From positions 3,038,001 through 3,102,000 of the forward strand of contig OZ251224.1 of assembly GCA_965240325.2 (NCBI GenBank): a stretch of DNA of 64,000 nt, written 5' to 3'. Below the pieces are notes generated by a model, which ran no database searches, was not told the DNA's origin, and was given only the letters and a program-made list of their open reading frames with translations. Source of the DNA: Rebecca billardiae RCC1528. Its lineage: Eukaryota > Haptophyta. Position 1 is the first letter of the stretch, and each line of letters starts with the position of its first letter. Shown in pieces: positions 36,794 through 46,543 of the stretch. Both the position numbers and the translations under genes were made by a program.

Positions 36794-37387
36794 CAGGTGG
36801 ATACGGGCTAACTGGACACAGGGGCTATCTGGACACTCAGCGGGCGGCGGGCCTCGTGGCGAGGGCTCGTGGGCGAACGAGCACGAGCGCCCACTGGCGG
36901 GTCGCCACGACGGCGCACGATGTTCGCTGAACTCACCTGGTCGTGAGACGTCGTCTGCGCACGCGCCAGGTCGCGCTTCTCGCCGCCTTCGCCTTGTTTC
37001 GTGAGTCCCGCGCACAAGGGCGAACGCCAGCGTTTCAAGCCGCAAGGCGCGTGCGCGGACTCAGGAAGGGCGGACTCCGAGGCAAGGCGCGGTTGCGCTG
37101 GCGTGGGTAGGTCCCAGAGCAACCGTCCGAGCCGCTGCACACGCTTTTCCTCCGCGCGCGCGTCTCTGAGCTCGATTCCCATGCCTCAGCCAGTGCCAGG
37201 GGCTAATTGGACAGTGCCATTGCGGCCGCCACGCGCGGAGACGGGCCCGCAGCGCAGAAAGCGCGCTGCGGCGGAACTCCAGGGACCCCCTGAAGTCCGT
37301 CCCTGGCGCCCCTTCGACCCCAATGCTCCCAGGGAGGCCTCCGCGTGAGTTGGGTCGGCCACTGTCCAGATCACCCGTATCCACCTG
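36794..37387. mobile_element. 594-bp MITE with TA target duplication (mariner-type ends)
   Basis: Terminal inverted repeats CAGGTGGATACGGG (36794) and CCCGTATCCACCTG (to 37387) continue imperfectly for about 25 bp. TA flanks both sides (36792-36793 and 37388-37389), the Tc1/mariner signature. The interior repeats CTGGACA/TTGGACA motifs. It separates the EsV-1-7 gene from the sulfotransferase and contains the most upstream in-frame ATG of the latter, which is therefore unlikely to be the real start. Confidence 0.8.
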
Positions 37388-37520
37388 TAATCGCCCTTCG
37401 TGGAACGCCCTGTGCCGTGCCGGTGGGAGGGCCAACCTTGGGAGGGCGATCTTCCATCAGACGACAGACGCAGTCGCTCTGTGCATACCGATGCGCTCCG
37501 ACGCCGCCGCGAGAGCGCGC

Positions 37521-38918
37521 ATGTTGATGATGACATGGGCTGTGATGCTGTCATCATCGTGTCATGGAGCTCTCGGTGGCGTTCATCCTCGCTCGGCCCG
37601 ACCTTGGGCGGTCGTTCATGTCGGGCCGCAGAAGACTGGGAGCAGCAGCCTACAGTGGCACCTCCTTACCGCTGAGAACCGGACGGCATTCGCACGGCTG
37701 CTCGTTGTCAACGACCGCGTAGACGTGCCTTGCACGCCTCGCGTGCTCTCAGCGGGCGGGCCTCCTCACTGCGGTGGGCGCCGGGCGGGCCCTAAAGGCC
37801 ACATGGACATCGCGAGTGCGCTGTGCACCTGGTCGCACGGCGGGCAGAGCGAGTGGAGTGGATTCGTCGCGCAGCTCAACGTGACTGCGCGCAGCTTGCG
37901 CAACGTGATTCTCTCGAGCGAGTTATTCTCGCGCTCGGGCGTGCGTGGAGAGCAGCTGCTCGCTGCAATGCGCCCGACACACAGTGTGCGTGTGGTCCTC
38001 GTGTACCGCCACTTCTTCGAGTGGGTTGTCAGCAAGTACCACCAGAAATACAAGGTGGACGGATCGCCCTCGGTATATGAGCGGTGGACGCTCCAGACGC
38101 GCGCCTTAGGGCTGCACCTGACGCTGCGCGAGTTCCTCGACGAGTGGAGACTGCACCCAGATGTCCATGATGTCTCGCCCTTTGGTGCACACGCGCTGTG
38201 GACGGCGAGCGTGGCCCGCACCGACGCCGGCGGCGGCGGCGCAGCGAGCGTCGAGGTGCTCAACATGCACGAGGAGGAGCGCGGGCCCCTCCTGACGCGC
38301 TTCATGTGCGAGCACACGGGGGCGACGCACGTGTGCGACTGGCTGAGAAACAACGGCAACGGCCAGGCGGCTGCCTCCTCGGCGCACAAGAATCAGCGCG
38401 GCTCGTTCGCGCGTGCGGCGCTGGCTGACATCGTCGTCGCTGCTGCCCGGCGCGGACTGATTCCGGCCGATGACCCGAGGTGGCAGATGCCCATGAGGAA
38501 GGCGTTGGATGCCACCGCCGCCAATGACCTCAACGGTGCAGGGGGCGAGCCACCACATGCGTGCGTGCCCGAGGCCGAGCTGGAGTGGGTCTGGAAGCGC
38601 TCGCTCTCGGACGCGCAGCACCTCGTTCCAGGGTGGCTGGACGTGCGCCGACTGCGCTCTGCATTCGAGGCCAAGCTGCCTGGCGCCAAACGCCAGCATC
38701 CTGCTGGCATCTCCGCCTCCAATAACACATTTTTCTGCTATGGGGACGCGGACGCGGCGCTCGGCAGAGCGGGCAGCGGCAGGGATAGCAGCGGCAAGCT
38801 GGGCACTGGCGTGCTCAACCTGGTCAATGCCACGCTGCTGAGTGCACTCTGGCGAAATCTGACTGAACTGCCCCGCTACCCGGAGTGTGCTCCTCCAGGA
38901 CACTTTTTTTGGACGTAA
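37521..38918 (+). CDS. Secretory-pathway sulfotransferase
   Basis: A PAPS-dependent sulfotransferase transferring sulfate to a glycan or other substrate, probably in the Golgi. The P-loop-like 5'-PSB motif VHVGPQKTGSSSLQWHLL lies about 30 residues from the proposed start. The 3'-phosphate motif VRVVLVYRHFFEWVVSKYHQ follows about 120 residues later, with Phe where most relatives have Pro. The start ATG at 37521 gives 465 residues opening with a short hydrophobic signal (MLMMTWAVMLSSSC); ATG 37491 is a close alternative. The upstream ATG 37323 lies inside a MITE and is rejected. NVT, NRT, NNT and NLT sequons fit a lumenal domain. No intron is needed. It is followed within 20 bp by an H2-type transposon end, so the 3' UTR and poly(A) signal are compressed or shared with repeat DNA. 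Confidence 0.85.
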   Translation: MLMMTWAVMLSSSCHGALGGVHPRSARPWAVVHVGPQKTGSSSLQWHLLTAENRTAFARLLVVNDRVDVPCTPRVLSAGGPPHCGGRRAGPKGHMDIASALCTWSHGGQSEWSGFVAQLNVTARSLRNVILSSELFSRSGVRGEQLLAAMRPTHSVRVVLVYRHFFEWVVSKYHQKYKVDGSPSVYERWTLQTRALGLHLTLREFLDEWRLHPDVHDVSPFGAHALWTASVARTDAGGGGAASVEVLNMHEEERGPLLTRFMCEHTGATHVCDWLRNNGNGQAAASSAHKNQRGSFARAALADIVVAAARRGLIPADDPRWQMPMRKALDATAANDLNGAGGEPPHACVPEAELEWVWKRSLSDAQHLVPGWLDVRRLRSAFEAKLPGAKRQHPAGISASNNTFFCYGDADAALGRAGSGRDSSGKLGTGVLNLVNATLLSALWRNLTELPRYPECAPPGHFFWT

Positions 38919-39129
38919 TAATATATCAGTAGTATAATGATCGGCTACGCCGATCCTCGGGTAGTAAACAACGAAGTTGAGGGCGCACGGCCCTGACAGT
39001 AGTTGTCGCGTTCTTCACCGAATCACGATGCGCGCGCGCGCCCGGCGCGTCGCCGTGCAGGAGGCGCGGGCGCGAGTAATCGACGCGATCGACGGCCTCG
39101 GGGGGCTGCGCCGTGTCGCGGCTCTTCAT

Positions 39130-40782
39130 TCAGTCTTCGTAACGCAGCCGGCTTGCCCCTCGAGCGCGCGCACGCACTCTGACTCGGCGGTGTCCCACGC
39201 CCACAGCCGCACGACCGCGTCGCTGTCGTCGCCCGCGCTCGCCGCGACGCGCCCGTCGGCCGAGAGTGCGACCGCCTCCACCCAGCCGGCGTGCGCTAGC
39301 AGCACAGCCTCGCACGGCCCGCGCGCGGCGAGCAGGGGCGCTCGCGCGCAGTGCTCGCGCCCGCGCGCCCAGCTGGCGCGGGCGGCCGGGTGCGCGGCGC
39401 GCGGCGCGCGCCGCGCCCACGCGGACTCGTGCGGCGCCGAGCCAACCGGCTGCTCGAGGCACAGCGCGAGGCAGCGGCCCGGCGCCGCGGCGGCGGCGGA
39501 GGCGCTCAGCCGCGCGAGCTGCAGCCAGTCTGCGACGCGCGCGCGCAGCGCTGCAGCCTCCGCGCGCGCGGCCGCGCCCGGCTCGCCGCCGCCGCCGCCG
39601 CGCGCGTCGGCGTCGGCGAGCGCCGCGGCCGTGTCCGCGAGGTCGCGCACGTACTCGGTCTCGAGGCCGTGCCGCGCGCGCGCCTCCCACCCGTCCGCGC
39701 CCGCGTCGGTGAGCTCGCGCGCCGCGTCGGCCGCGCGCCCGGCCGCGAGCAGCGCTTGCGCTAGCACCTCGCACCGGCGCACATTGAGCACGGCGGCGTT
39801 GCGGCCGGCGAAGGCCGAGGCGCGCGGCGGAGAGGAGCAGGGGCTGCGGCGCGACGCGCCGCCGCCCGTCCTCGCCGCCGGTGGCCTTCGGGTGGCGCAG
39901 CGGTTTGGCGGCCTCGCCCGCCCACGTGCCAGCCCAGAAATCCGCGAGCGCGTGCGCGTCGGCCGGGCGGGCGCACCGTGCCGCCGCCGCCTCGGCCACC
40001 TGATGACGGTGGTACCAGCGCAAAGGGCCGTCGCCGCCGGCGAGCAGCGAGCCGAGCGCGTCGCGCACGGCGAGCCACACGGGCAGCCGCACCACCGCCG
40101 GCACCCAGAACTCGAACACGGACGCCCAGCACGTCCTCGTGCAGAGGGAGCGAGTCCTCCAGCTCGGCACTCGAGAGGCCGCGGCGCGACGCGCAGATGG
40201 CGCCGCACGCACGAGCATCGCGCCGTGCAGCCGCTCGACGCGCTCGAAGGTGGCGGCGACGGCGGCGCGCGCGTCGGCGGGCAGGTGCGCTGGCGGCGGC
40301 TCGCCCGAGCGCCACTCCGCCGCCGCGTCGGCGAGCAGCACGGCGTGCAGCGCGCTCGGCGTCTCTCCGTGTGCCGAGCGCACCGCCTCGGCCTGCCGCG
40401 CGTCGAGCGTGCGCCCCGCCGCGCCGAGCCGGCCTCGCACCACCGCCTCAGCGTCCGCCGCCGAGAGCCCGCCGAGCTGCAGCGCGGGCACGCCCAGCTG
40501 CGCGAGCCGCGTCGCGCACCCGTAACGGTAGCCGCCAGCGTCACCGCCAGCGTCACCGCCAGCGTCAGCGCCCGCGAGTCGATCTGCGCCAAAAAGGACA
40601 GAGTCAAGAAGCGTGTCGAGCGGCGCGGTGGAGAGCAGCGCGGAGTAGCGCACGCGCTCGCCGCCCTCAAGCACCGCCTCGTGCTCGTGCGCCGCGAACG
40701 AGCGGCTCGCGCCGCCGTCCTCGCTGGAGCCCGACGTGACGACGCGGCTCCGCGATCCGCGCGCGCGCAGCCGCGCAAGCAC
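39130..40782 (-). pseudogene. Chimeric pseudogene: amine-oxidase-like segment plus NACHT/WD40-type protein
   Basis: Reading from 40782 down: VRYSALLSTAPLDTLLDSV resembles the FAD-oxidase or UDP-galactopyranose-mutase-like YDALISTxPLDxLL segment. Next comes QLGGLSAADAEAVVRGRLG, FERVERLHGAMLVRA, SSAELEDSLPLHEDVLG, SVFEFWVPAVVRLPVWLAVR, RWYHRHQVAEAAAARC and FWAGTWAG, the winged-helix part of NPHP3/NWD-type NACHT proteins, then VLNVRRCEVLAQALLAAGR and a WD40 blade (GWVEAVALSADGRVAASAGD ... VVRLWAWDT). The frame changes near 40185, 40150 and 39800, so at least three indels break it. The NTPase P-loop region and most WD repeats are missing. It lies wholly within the H2 element. The domain assignments are from family knowledge and need a profile search. 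Confidence 0.6.
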
Positions 40783-40799
40783 CTGGGTATTTTTCGAGC

Positions 40800-42085
40800 A
40801 CTCTGTCCCTTAAGTGCGGCAGCTCAAAAAATGGCGTTTCGCTTCAAAGAATCAGCATGTACGTATAAATCAAGGGGCTTAACCAAATAACCTGCTTGAA
40901 TCGCTGTTTTTGAAGTGCGGTTCTCTTAAGAGGAGAGGGATGCTACTAATCTATGTTCCCGTGTATTACTCGTGTATGAATCAAGGGTTATTAAGGGGCT
41001 TAACAAGGGGCTTAACCTGATGATACCCGCCACTGAGAAGCGACGGTTCATGACATCATATCGCGTGCCTAGGCGTTTTTGATTAGACTTAGGCGAAGAT
41101 CTAACAAGGTTCATTTCGCGGGTACCAATAGACAAACGAGCCGCGATGACGAACGTCGTGCCATAATACGTTGATACTGAAACGTTGTTTTTGAAGTGTG
41201 GTTCTCTTCAGAGGAGAAGGATAATTGGAGACGATACTTTACTCTTTGAATTGGAATCAGCAAACCAAGAGTGTATATCAGCAGGAGAATCACGAACGGC
41301 CCACCATATAATTATCAGAAAGATGCAGACGCCTTTGTCCTATTCGAGTTCGATTTCTTCTATTACTTACTATCCAAGGATTAAGGAGCAGTACAAACGC
41401 AATCATGAGCAGCGATATCGAGTCAAATGCGGATTTCACACCTAAATCCACCTACAAAAATCCCCCAAATCCTGCGCGCATCCTCTTTTTTGATTTTGCG
41501 GAGCACGTGCGCCGCCCCCCCCGGCTTTCGCTCACGCTCAGACCTTTCGGGGGGGGCGTGCGCCATACAGCATAGAGACCCCATTTCGCTGCTCATGATT
41601 GCGTTTGTACTGCTCCTTAATCCTTGGATAGTAAGTAATAGAAGAAATCGGAATCAAATAGACGAAGTCATCTCTGATACCTTTCTGATAGTCAAGATTC
41701 GTGTGTTGAACTGACCATAAAAAGGTGAGATATCGAACTAATTCTCTGGATAGCTGTTCACTGCTCAGATTCATCAAAGCGACGCGATATGGTATTGCGC
41801 GGGCAGCTTGAATCGACGTTCCCGCGCGCCCTTGTATCATATGGTTATCAAGCTACCCTTGCTGATATAGTTTTGGTCATCTACTGATACGACGTCAATG
41901 CGGGTGGCAATCCTGACGGGCCTGATGAAATCTCATGAGCATAAGAATTTCTACCGCTTCACGCACGACCCTTGATTCTCTCCCATTTAATACCGGCGCG
42001 TCCGGGACTCACCGGGAGAGCTTGACGAATATGAACGATAAACTTGAGCGGACAAATCTTCATAATATCTCCCTTCATGATTAAT
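40800..42085. other. AT-rich island inside the H2 element
   Basis: Composition drops sharply from the surrounding GC-rich DNA. A motif TTTTTGAAGTG(C/T)GGTTCTC recurs near 40907 and 41187. A roughly 100-bp segment is inverted within the island: both strands encode ITYYPRIKEQYKRNHEQ (plus strand about 41360-41415, minus about 41650-41590). One minus frame (about 41840-41590) reads ARAIPYRVALMNLSSEQLSR and onward without GC bias, unlike any neighbouring gene. I cannot identify it. An organellar, viral or alien origin is possible. Confidence 0.45.
41463..41573 (-). repeat. 100-bp dispersed repeat, inverted partner of 34352-34451
   Basis: Contains the complement of GTCTGAGCGTGAGCGAAAGC and the poly-C tract. 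It lies inside the AT-rich island, between the two inverted copies of the ITYYPRIKEQYK-coding segment. Confidence 0.8.
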
Positions 42086-42936
42086 ACTATGCCATGGTAC
42101 GGCCTTTATAGCTCGCGCATTGACGGGCGGGCAGCCGAGGCTCCGAACGCAGAAAGCCGCCACTGCCCATGTAGGCCGCCGCCGCACGATCGTTCAATCC
42201 GACAGACTCAGCGCAGGTGCGCGCGGCTGCGGTGGGTCCCAACGGCCGTCGGCATCGCATTCGTGCCTCTTTCCCCCCTCGCGCCCCGCCCCGGTGCCGA
42301 CCCGCGTCCACGCGCGTCGGCGCTGACGCCCGTCGCGCAGTTTCTTTGTGGCAAGCTCTTGGCAGCTGCTGCTGCAACTACGAGTCGCTCGCAGACGGCA
42401 GAGGTGATGCTGCTGGCGGCCAGAGGGCGATACGATGCCGTGTCTTTGACTGGGCTGTGCCGACCCATCACGGCCACGCGCGCGGTGCGCGGCGTGTGAC
42501 CTACATCGCCTTGCGAGGGCAGCCGCGGGCGAAGATGTGGTGCAGGCTCGAGGCACACTCGCCCCGTGCCGTGTGTGACGTCCGTGGCTGCTGCATCGTC
42601 TGGGAGCGGCGAGCGCACGATCAGCTTGCAGCTGCCATCGCGGGCGACGGCACTGTCTCGTGGTCAAACACAGCGCTCGGCGTGAGTGAGCAGCCCGCGG
42701 GAGCGGTGGCAGTGACCGAGCTGCGCCGCACCGCCGGCCGCACGCGCGTGCGCCAGTTGGGTGGCGTCGTGGCCTCGCCTTTCAGCCGTTTCATCCGCCG
42801 CGCAGGCCGATTTTACGCCGTCAGCAGCCATTTGTCGACGCGCTACGCGTCAGACGGCTGACGACTGCCGGGTGATCCGCCAGTGTCGGGCCGAGGTGGT
42901 CCCCGGGAGCGCGCGCTTCGCCGGCGTTTACTGTAA

Positions 42937-43221
42937 CTAATCTGTATAACCCGACTGCTCAGCCGCATCACCCAGCGCAGCTTCGCCCGCGACGACGGCT
43001 TCGCCTGGCTACCACTGCTCATCAGCCGCGTGCCCGGCTTCGGCTCGGCGGGCGTCCGGTTCGGCCGAGCACGGCTGCAGCGCAGCACGCGAGACCTCGG
43101 GCTGGAGCGGCCGGCTGTGACGCGGATGGCGGAGGTGGGCTTTGGGCTCGGGCTGCCCATGAGCCACCACGGGCTGTACCGTCTGCGCAGATCGCGCTCG
43201 GCCCGGCCGCAGCCCTCCTGA
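42937..43221 (+). pseudogene. Possible GHKL ATPase fragment (mitochondrial dehydrogenase-kinase type)
   Basis: A 94-codon frame between stops contains ARDDGFAWLPLLISRVPGFG and then VTRMAEVGFGLGLPMSHHGL. The second part resembles the G-loop of BCKDK/PDK kinases (GFGFGLPxSRxY). No ATP-lid Asp box or N-terminal kinase domain is evident. With its position at the right end of the H2 element it reads as a captured exon fragment. The match is short, so the assignment is weak. Confidence 0.35.
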
Positions 43222-43441
43222 GCGCGCGCCTCAGAGCTGAGACTGATCACGGGCAGGCGCACGAGCGACACTGCCGTGCGGCTGTGTCGAGCCGCCGCGT
43301 GTGCTCGCAGGCGCGGCGCTCGCATGGGCTCAACGTGGGCGCAGCGGGTGCGCGCAGCTGGCGCACGCAGCCACGCGCGGAACTAGCTAGGGCCGTGCGC
43401 CCTCAACTTCGTTGTTTACTACCCGAAGATCGGCGTAGCCG

Positions 43442-43444
<3 letters not shown>

Positions 43445-43523
<79 letters not shown>
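43445..43523 (+). repeat. AT dinucleotide microsatellite at H2 right end
   Basis: About 39 AT units start directly after the terminal hairpin of the 4.5-kb element, as at 35099 and, for family H1, 22481. Confidence 0.95.
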
Positions 43524-43525
<2 letters not shown>

Positions 43526-43559
43526 ACAGACGTGGCAGCAACGAACAAGCGTCAGACTC

Positions 43560-43860
43560 AGAGTGCAGCAGACACATAGATGATAGAATGCGTCCGCACC
43601 TTCCGTCCAGGTCAGACAGTGCGCCACCCGCAGCCCTGCCCCCCTACGGGAGCGGGGCCGGGGTGGACCGTGGAGCCGACCGCCTCGGCCTGGGGCTGGG
43701 GCACGCGGCGGCGACGGCAGATGCCGCCGCGGCCGAGCGCCTGAGTCCGGAGCACTTGGATGAGGGTGAGGTCGTAGTCGCTATCGCCGCCCGCCGACCT
43801 ACATAGCGGCGAGTAGCTCCGGCAAGCGGCAGCCGATATATATATATATAACGACGCAGA
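43560..43860 (-). repeat. Inverted copy of the segment at about 20570-20870
   Basis: Shares the complement of ATTCTATGTGTCTGCTG, the GGCATCTGCCGTCG(A/C)CGCCG block and the closing CGTCGTTATATATA. The two copies differ by several indels. No gene is apparent in either. Confidence 0.7.
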
Positions 43861-44090
43861 CAACTTATATATTCGTCATCAGCTAGTCTTTGGTCTTATA
43901 GCGCGCTTCTGAACCGACGCGGTTAGTCACCGCTGATGTGAATTCGTCGGCTGATCGACTATCGTACTCGTACTCAGTACGACTCGTAGTCGGGCGACGT
44001 ACGCGGTACTCTCTGGTGTGTGCCTGGCCTAGTGACGCAGACGTGTACGCAGGCGGTCCGACTGTCCGAGTTGCTGCGGGTATTTGGGGG
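43861..44090. other. Short unassigned spacer
   Basis: Unique-looking sequence between the dispersed repeat and the LTR element. Nothing recognisable. Confidence 0.4.
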
Positions 44091-44375
44091 TGTTAGACTG
44101 ACGAAGAAGAAGCGTGGGTGCTCCCTACCGCGCGTGTGGGCGATAGGTCCACCGGAAGCGACCAGGCGGGCTAAGGACCGGCCCCGAAGGGGCAGGCGGA
44201 CGGGGTCACATCATCGGATGATGGGTCGGACAGCCCCAAACCCACGGGGTTTGGGGCTCCGGACTGGCAGAGATAGTGTCGGATCGTGCCTCCGCCGGTA
44301 CGTACGGGTAGATGTGGAAACTTACCCGCGACTCCTGTGGAACGGTGTCACCGAGGACTGGTGCCCAGTCTGACA
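44091..44375 (-). repeat. 3' LTR of the TRIM element
   Basis: 285 bp. Contains CTAAGGACCGGCCCCGAAGG-type sequence missing from the other LTR. The inner side is flanked by the polypurine tract. Confidence 0.85.
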
Positions 44376-45269
44376 CTCCTCCTCACCGACCACAGCGAGG
44401 TGCGGTGCCTGAGTGCGCGTGCGCGTGTGCGTAAGTGAGTGAGTGGGCGCGTAAGGCGAGCGTGCGTGTGCGTGCCCGACTGTCTAGCTGCCAAGCTGTC
44501 CGGAAGCTGCGAATCGCAGCAGCGATCGAGGGACGTCTGGAGTTGCTCGCGAATCCGTCCGAGCAGTCGTACTCCAGTGAATGGACGCCTGCCGAGCTGG
44601 CTGACCAGGCTCGGGCTCGGCTTGGGCGTCGACGGGGGCGTGGTGCCCCAGGCAGTTGATCGAGCGATCGTGTGGTCGTGCCAGCTGCTGTGGACTTACC
44701 GAGATCCACCTGCCTGCTCCTCCTCGATGGGTCGCGTCGACGGCGACGGTGCACCACCGCGTGTGGGCTGGTGCAATGGGACATGGACTGGTCTCACGCG
44801 TAGAACCTTGTGTCGGCTTCGGCCGCAGAATGACGCTGCCTCGCAACCGCGTGTCACGAAGAAGCTGCACATAGCGAGCGCGGAGATGATCGAGCGGCGC
44901 GCGGTGTCGATCGACGTGATCGTATCCGCTGTCGTCTAGTGAACGCGTAGATCGCGCCTCATCTCCTCCTTGCAAGCTGCTCGGCCATCTTGGCGGTCGA
45001 GGGCTGCATTCATGAAGTCAATCGACTTGGCCGTCGAGACTCCTCCTGCATCTGAGCAGGGCGTGCGACTCGGCGCACGATGACGACGCGAATGTCGTCG
45101 GAATGAGGTACGTCAACACCTCCTCCTTGAAGGCTGCCGCGGTTGGGCTAGCCTGCCTTGGACCATCCGACTCAGATGTGAATCGTCTCGCGAGCTCGCA
45201 ACGCGCGATGCGCGCGAGCGCGTTCCTTGCGCCAGCGAGGTCGGGTCCGGTAACGAGCGCGTCTCGTTG

Positions 45270-45284
45270 CTGACTCCGATACCA
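45270..45284 (-). promoter_or_regulatory. Primer-binding site of the TRIM element
   Basis: TGGTATCGGAGTCAG abuts the end of the 5' LTR with no gap. The TGGTATC start is the usual complement of the initiator methionine tRNA 3' end used by Ty1/copia elements. Confidence 0.8.
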
Positions 45285-45540
45285 TGTTAGACTGAAGAAG
45301 AAGCGTGGGTGCTCCCTACCGCGCGTGTGGGCGATAGGTCCACCGGAAGCGACCAGGCGGGCGGACGGGGTCACATCATCGGATGATGGGTCGGACAGCC
45401 CCAAACCCACGGGGTTTGGGGCTCCGGACTGGCAGAGATAGTGTCGGATCGTGCCTCCGCCGGTACGTGCGGGTAGATGTGGAAACTTACCCGCGACTCC
45501 TGTGGAACGGTGTCACCGAGGACTGGTGCCCAGTCTGACA
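45285..45540 (-). repeat. 5' LTR of the TRIM element
   Basis: 256 bp. Identical by eye to the 3' LTR except for a 29-bp gap and two or three substitutions. Confidence 0.85.
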
Positions 45541-45927
45541 GGGGGGTTGGCCTGAAATTGCCGCACCCGTCGCCATTGTCGCACCCGTCCGCATGCGTAT
45601 CAGCATGGGTCAGCGCTGCTTGAGCCTGAGGCCCTGCTGCCCGGTCAGGCGCGCGCGTCAGCGAGCGGGCCTCCACCCTCGCGGCACCGCCGCCGAAGTG
45701 CGAGACGCGGAAGGGGCTGTCTCGCCCGCGTACAGCGCTAGGCTGCGCGCCGGGCGGGACACGCCCACCACGCCCGGCGGGTACGAACTCCTCAGGCTCC
45801 GAGCGCCGACGCTGTATGTATGTGTAACGTGAAGCCTTATTGATGATGCTTGATAATATTATTACCGGCGTCGAGTCATTATTTACAGTTACGGACTACG
45901 GCGGAGCCACTAGCTAACTAGTGCATG

Positions 45928-46311
45928 CTAGCAGTAGTTAGCTCCGAGATTATTGATCATCATAACTAGCAGGACCGGGTCCGACCATGGATCATAGCTA
46001 TCATCATGGGGGTCGACGCCCGCCATTATGTGCAGCCCGCGCGTCGCGGGCGGCTCCGCCGTCGGCATCCCGGCCGATTCACGCCGGACCTCGCCACGTG
46101 CGAACGGAATTGCACGCTGGACCTCCTCTCGTGGGCCGTGCATCCACTCTGGGACGCAGGCCGACGTACGGCAAAGAGCTTCGAGGACAACCGCGGCCGG
46201 GCTTGGCGGCTTCGGCGGTTTTTCGGCCATCGCGGCCACCGCCGTTGCGCCGGCCAGGGCGGCAAGGGCCACACGTCTCGTCGTCAGCAATAACTCGAGG
46301 TGTGGCCACAT
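45928..46311 (-). CDS. Small hypothetical protein with one hydrophobic segment
   Basis: ATG 46311 opens a 127-codon frame starting MWPHLELLLTTRRVALAALA, with a hydrophobic stretch VALAALAGATAVAAMA, then a proline-rich hinge (EKPPKPPSP) and a mixed tail ending MINNLGANYC. The sequence is less biased than typical GC-frame shadows in this window. No family is recognised; it may not be a gene. Confidence 0.2.
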   Translation of the reverse strand: MWPHLELLLTTRRVALAALAGATAVAAMAEKPPKPPSPAAVVLEALCRTSACVPEWMHGPREEVQRAIPFARGEVRRESAGMPTAEPPATRGLHIMAGVDPHDDSYDPWSDPVLLVMMINNLGANYC

Positions 46312-46543
46312 GCACGCTTCGAACGGCGGCGGGCCCGGCGGGGCGGCACACCGATGACGCTCGTGGTCGGTTATCGAAACGGCAAGGCGTTCCGCACGGC
46401 ATAGGAAAGTACGAATGGCATATGCGAGCGAGTACTTCTCCACACGACATATTTTTGTAGGTTGTCCTAGGAGGCCCGTTTGTATGAAAGTAATCCCAGC
46501 AACGCCACATACATCAAAGAATCGAGATCGCGGGCGCGAACAG

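Larger units (their letters stand above)
38937..43446. mobile_element. 4.5-kb hairpin-ended element (family H2) carrying gene fragments
   Basis: Both ends are the same about 60-bp sequence in inverted orientation: hairpin GATCGGC/TAC/GCCGATC at 38939-38955 and GATCGGC/GTA/GCCGATC at 43428-43444, then TACTACCCGAAG, CAACTTCGTTG and AGGGCCGTGCGCCCT. AT-rich DNA abuts each end. Inside lie a broken NACHT/WD40-type gene with an amine-oxidase-like start, an AT-rich island and a kinase-like ATPase fragment, but no transposase that I recognise. Capture of host gene fragments is typical of Helitrons and Pack-type elements. Confidence 0.6.
44091..45540 (-). mobile_element. TRIM-type miniature LTR retrotransposon
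   Basis: Direct LTRs at 44091-44375 and 45285-45540 start TGT(C/T)AGACTG and end CAGTCT(A/G)ACA on the minus strand. GGGGG flanks both ends, a 5-bp target duplication. Immediately inside the minus-strand 5' LTR is TGGTATCGGAGTCAG (45284-45270), an initiator-Met-tRNA-like primer-binding site. The polypurine GAGGAGGAG directly precedes the 3' LTR (44376-44384, minus). The internal 0.9 kb has a minus-strand frame with FKEEVLTYLIPTTFASSS, perhaps a gag remnant, and no pol. The element is non-autonomous. The left LTR has about 29 bp more than the right, so it is not brand new. Confidence 0.88.

Noticed and set aside
37323-37520. Extended N-terminus of the sulfotransferase
   Set aside because: The first ATG lies inside a MITE, and the extension has no signal or conserved sequence; later ATGs give a clean signal segment.
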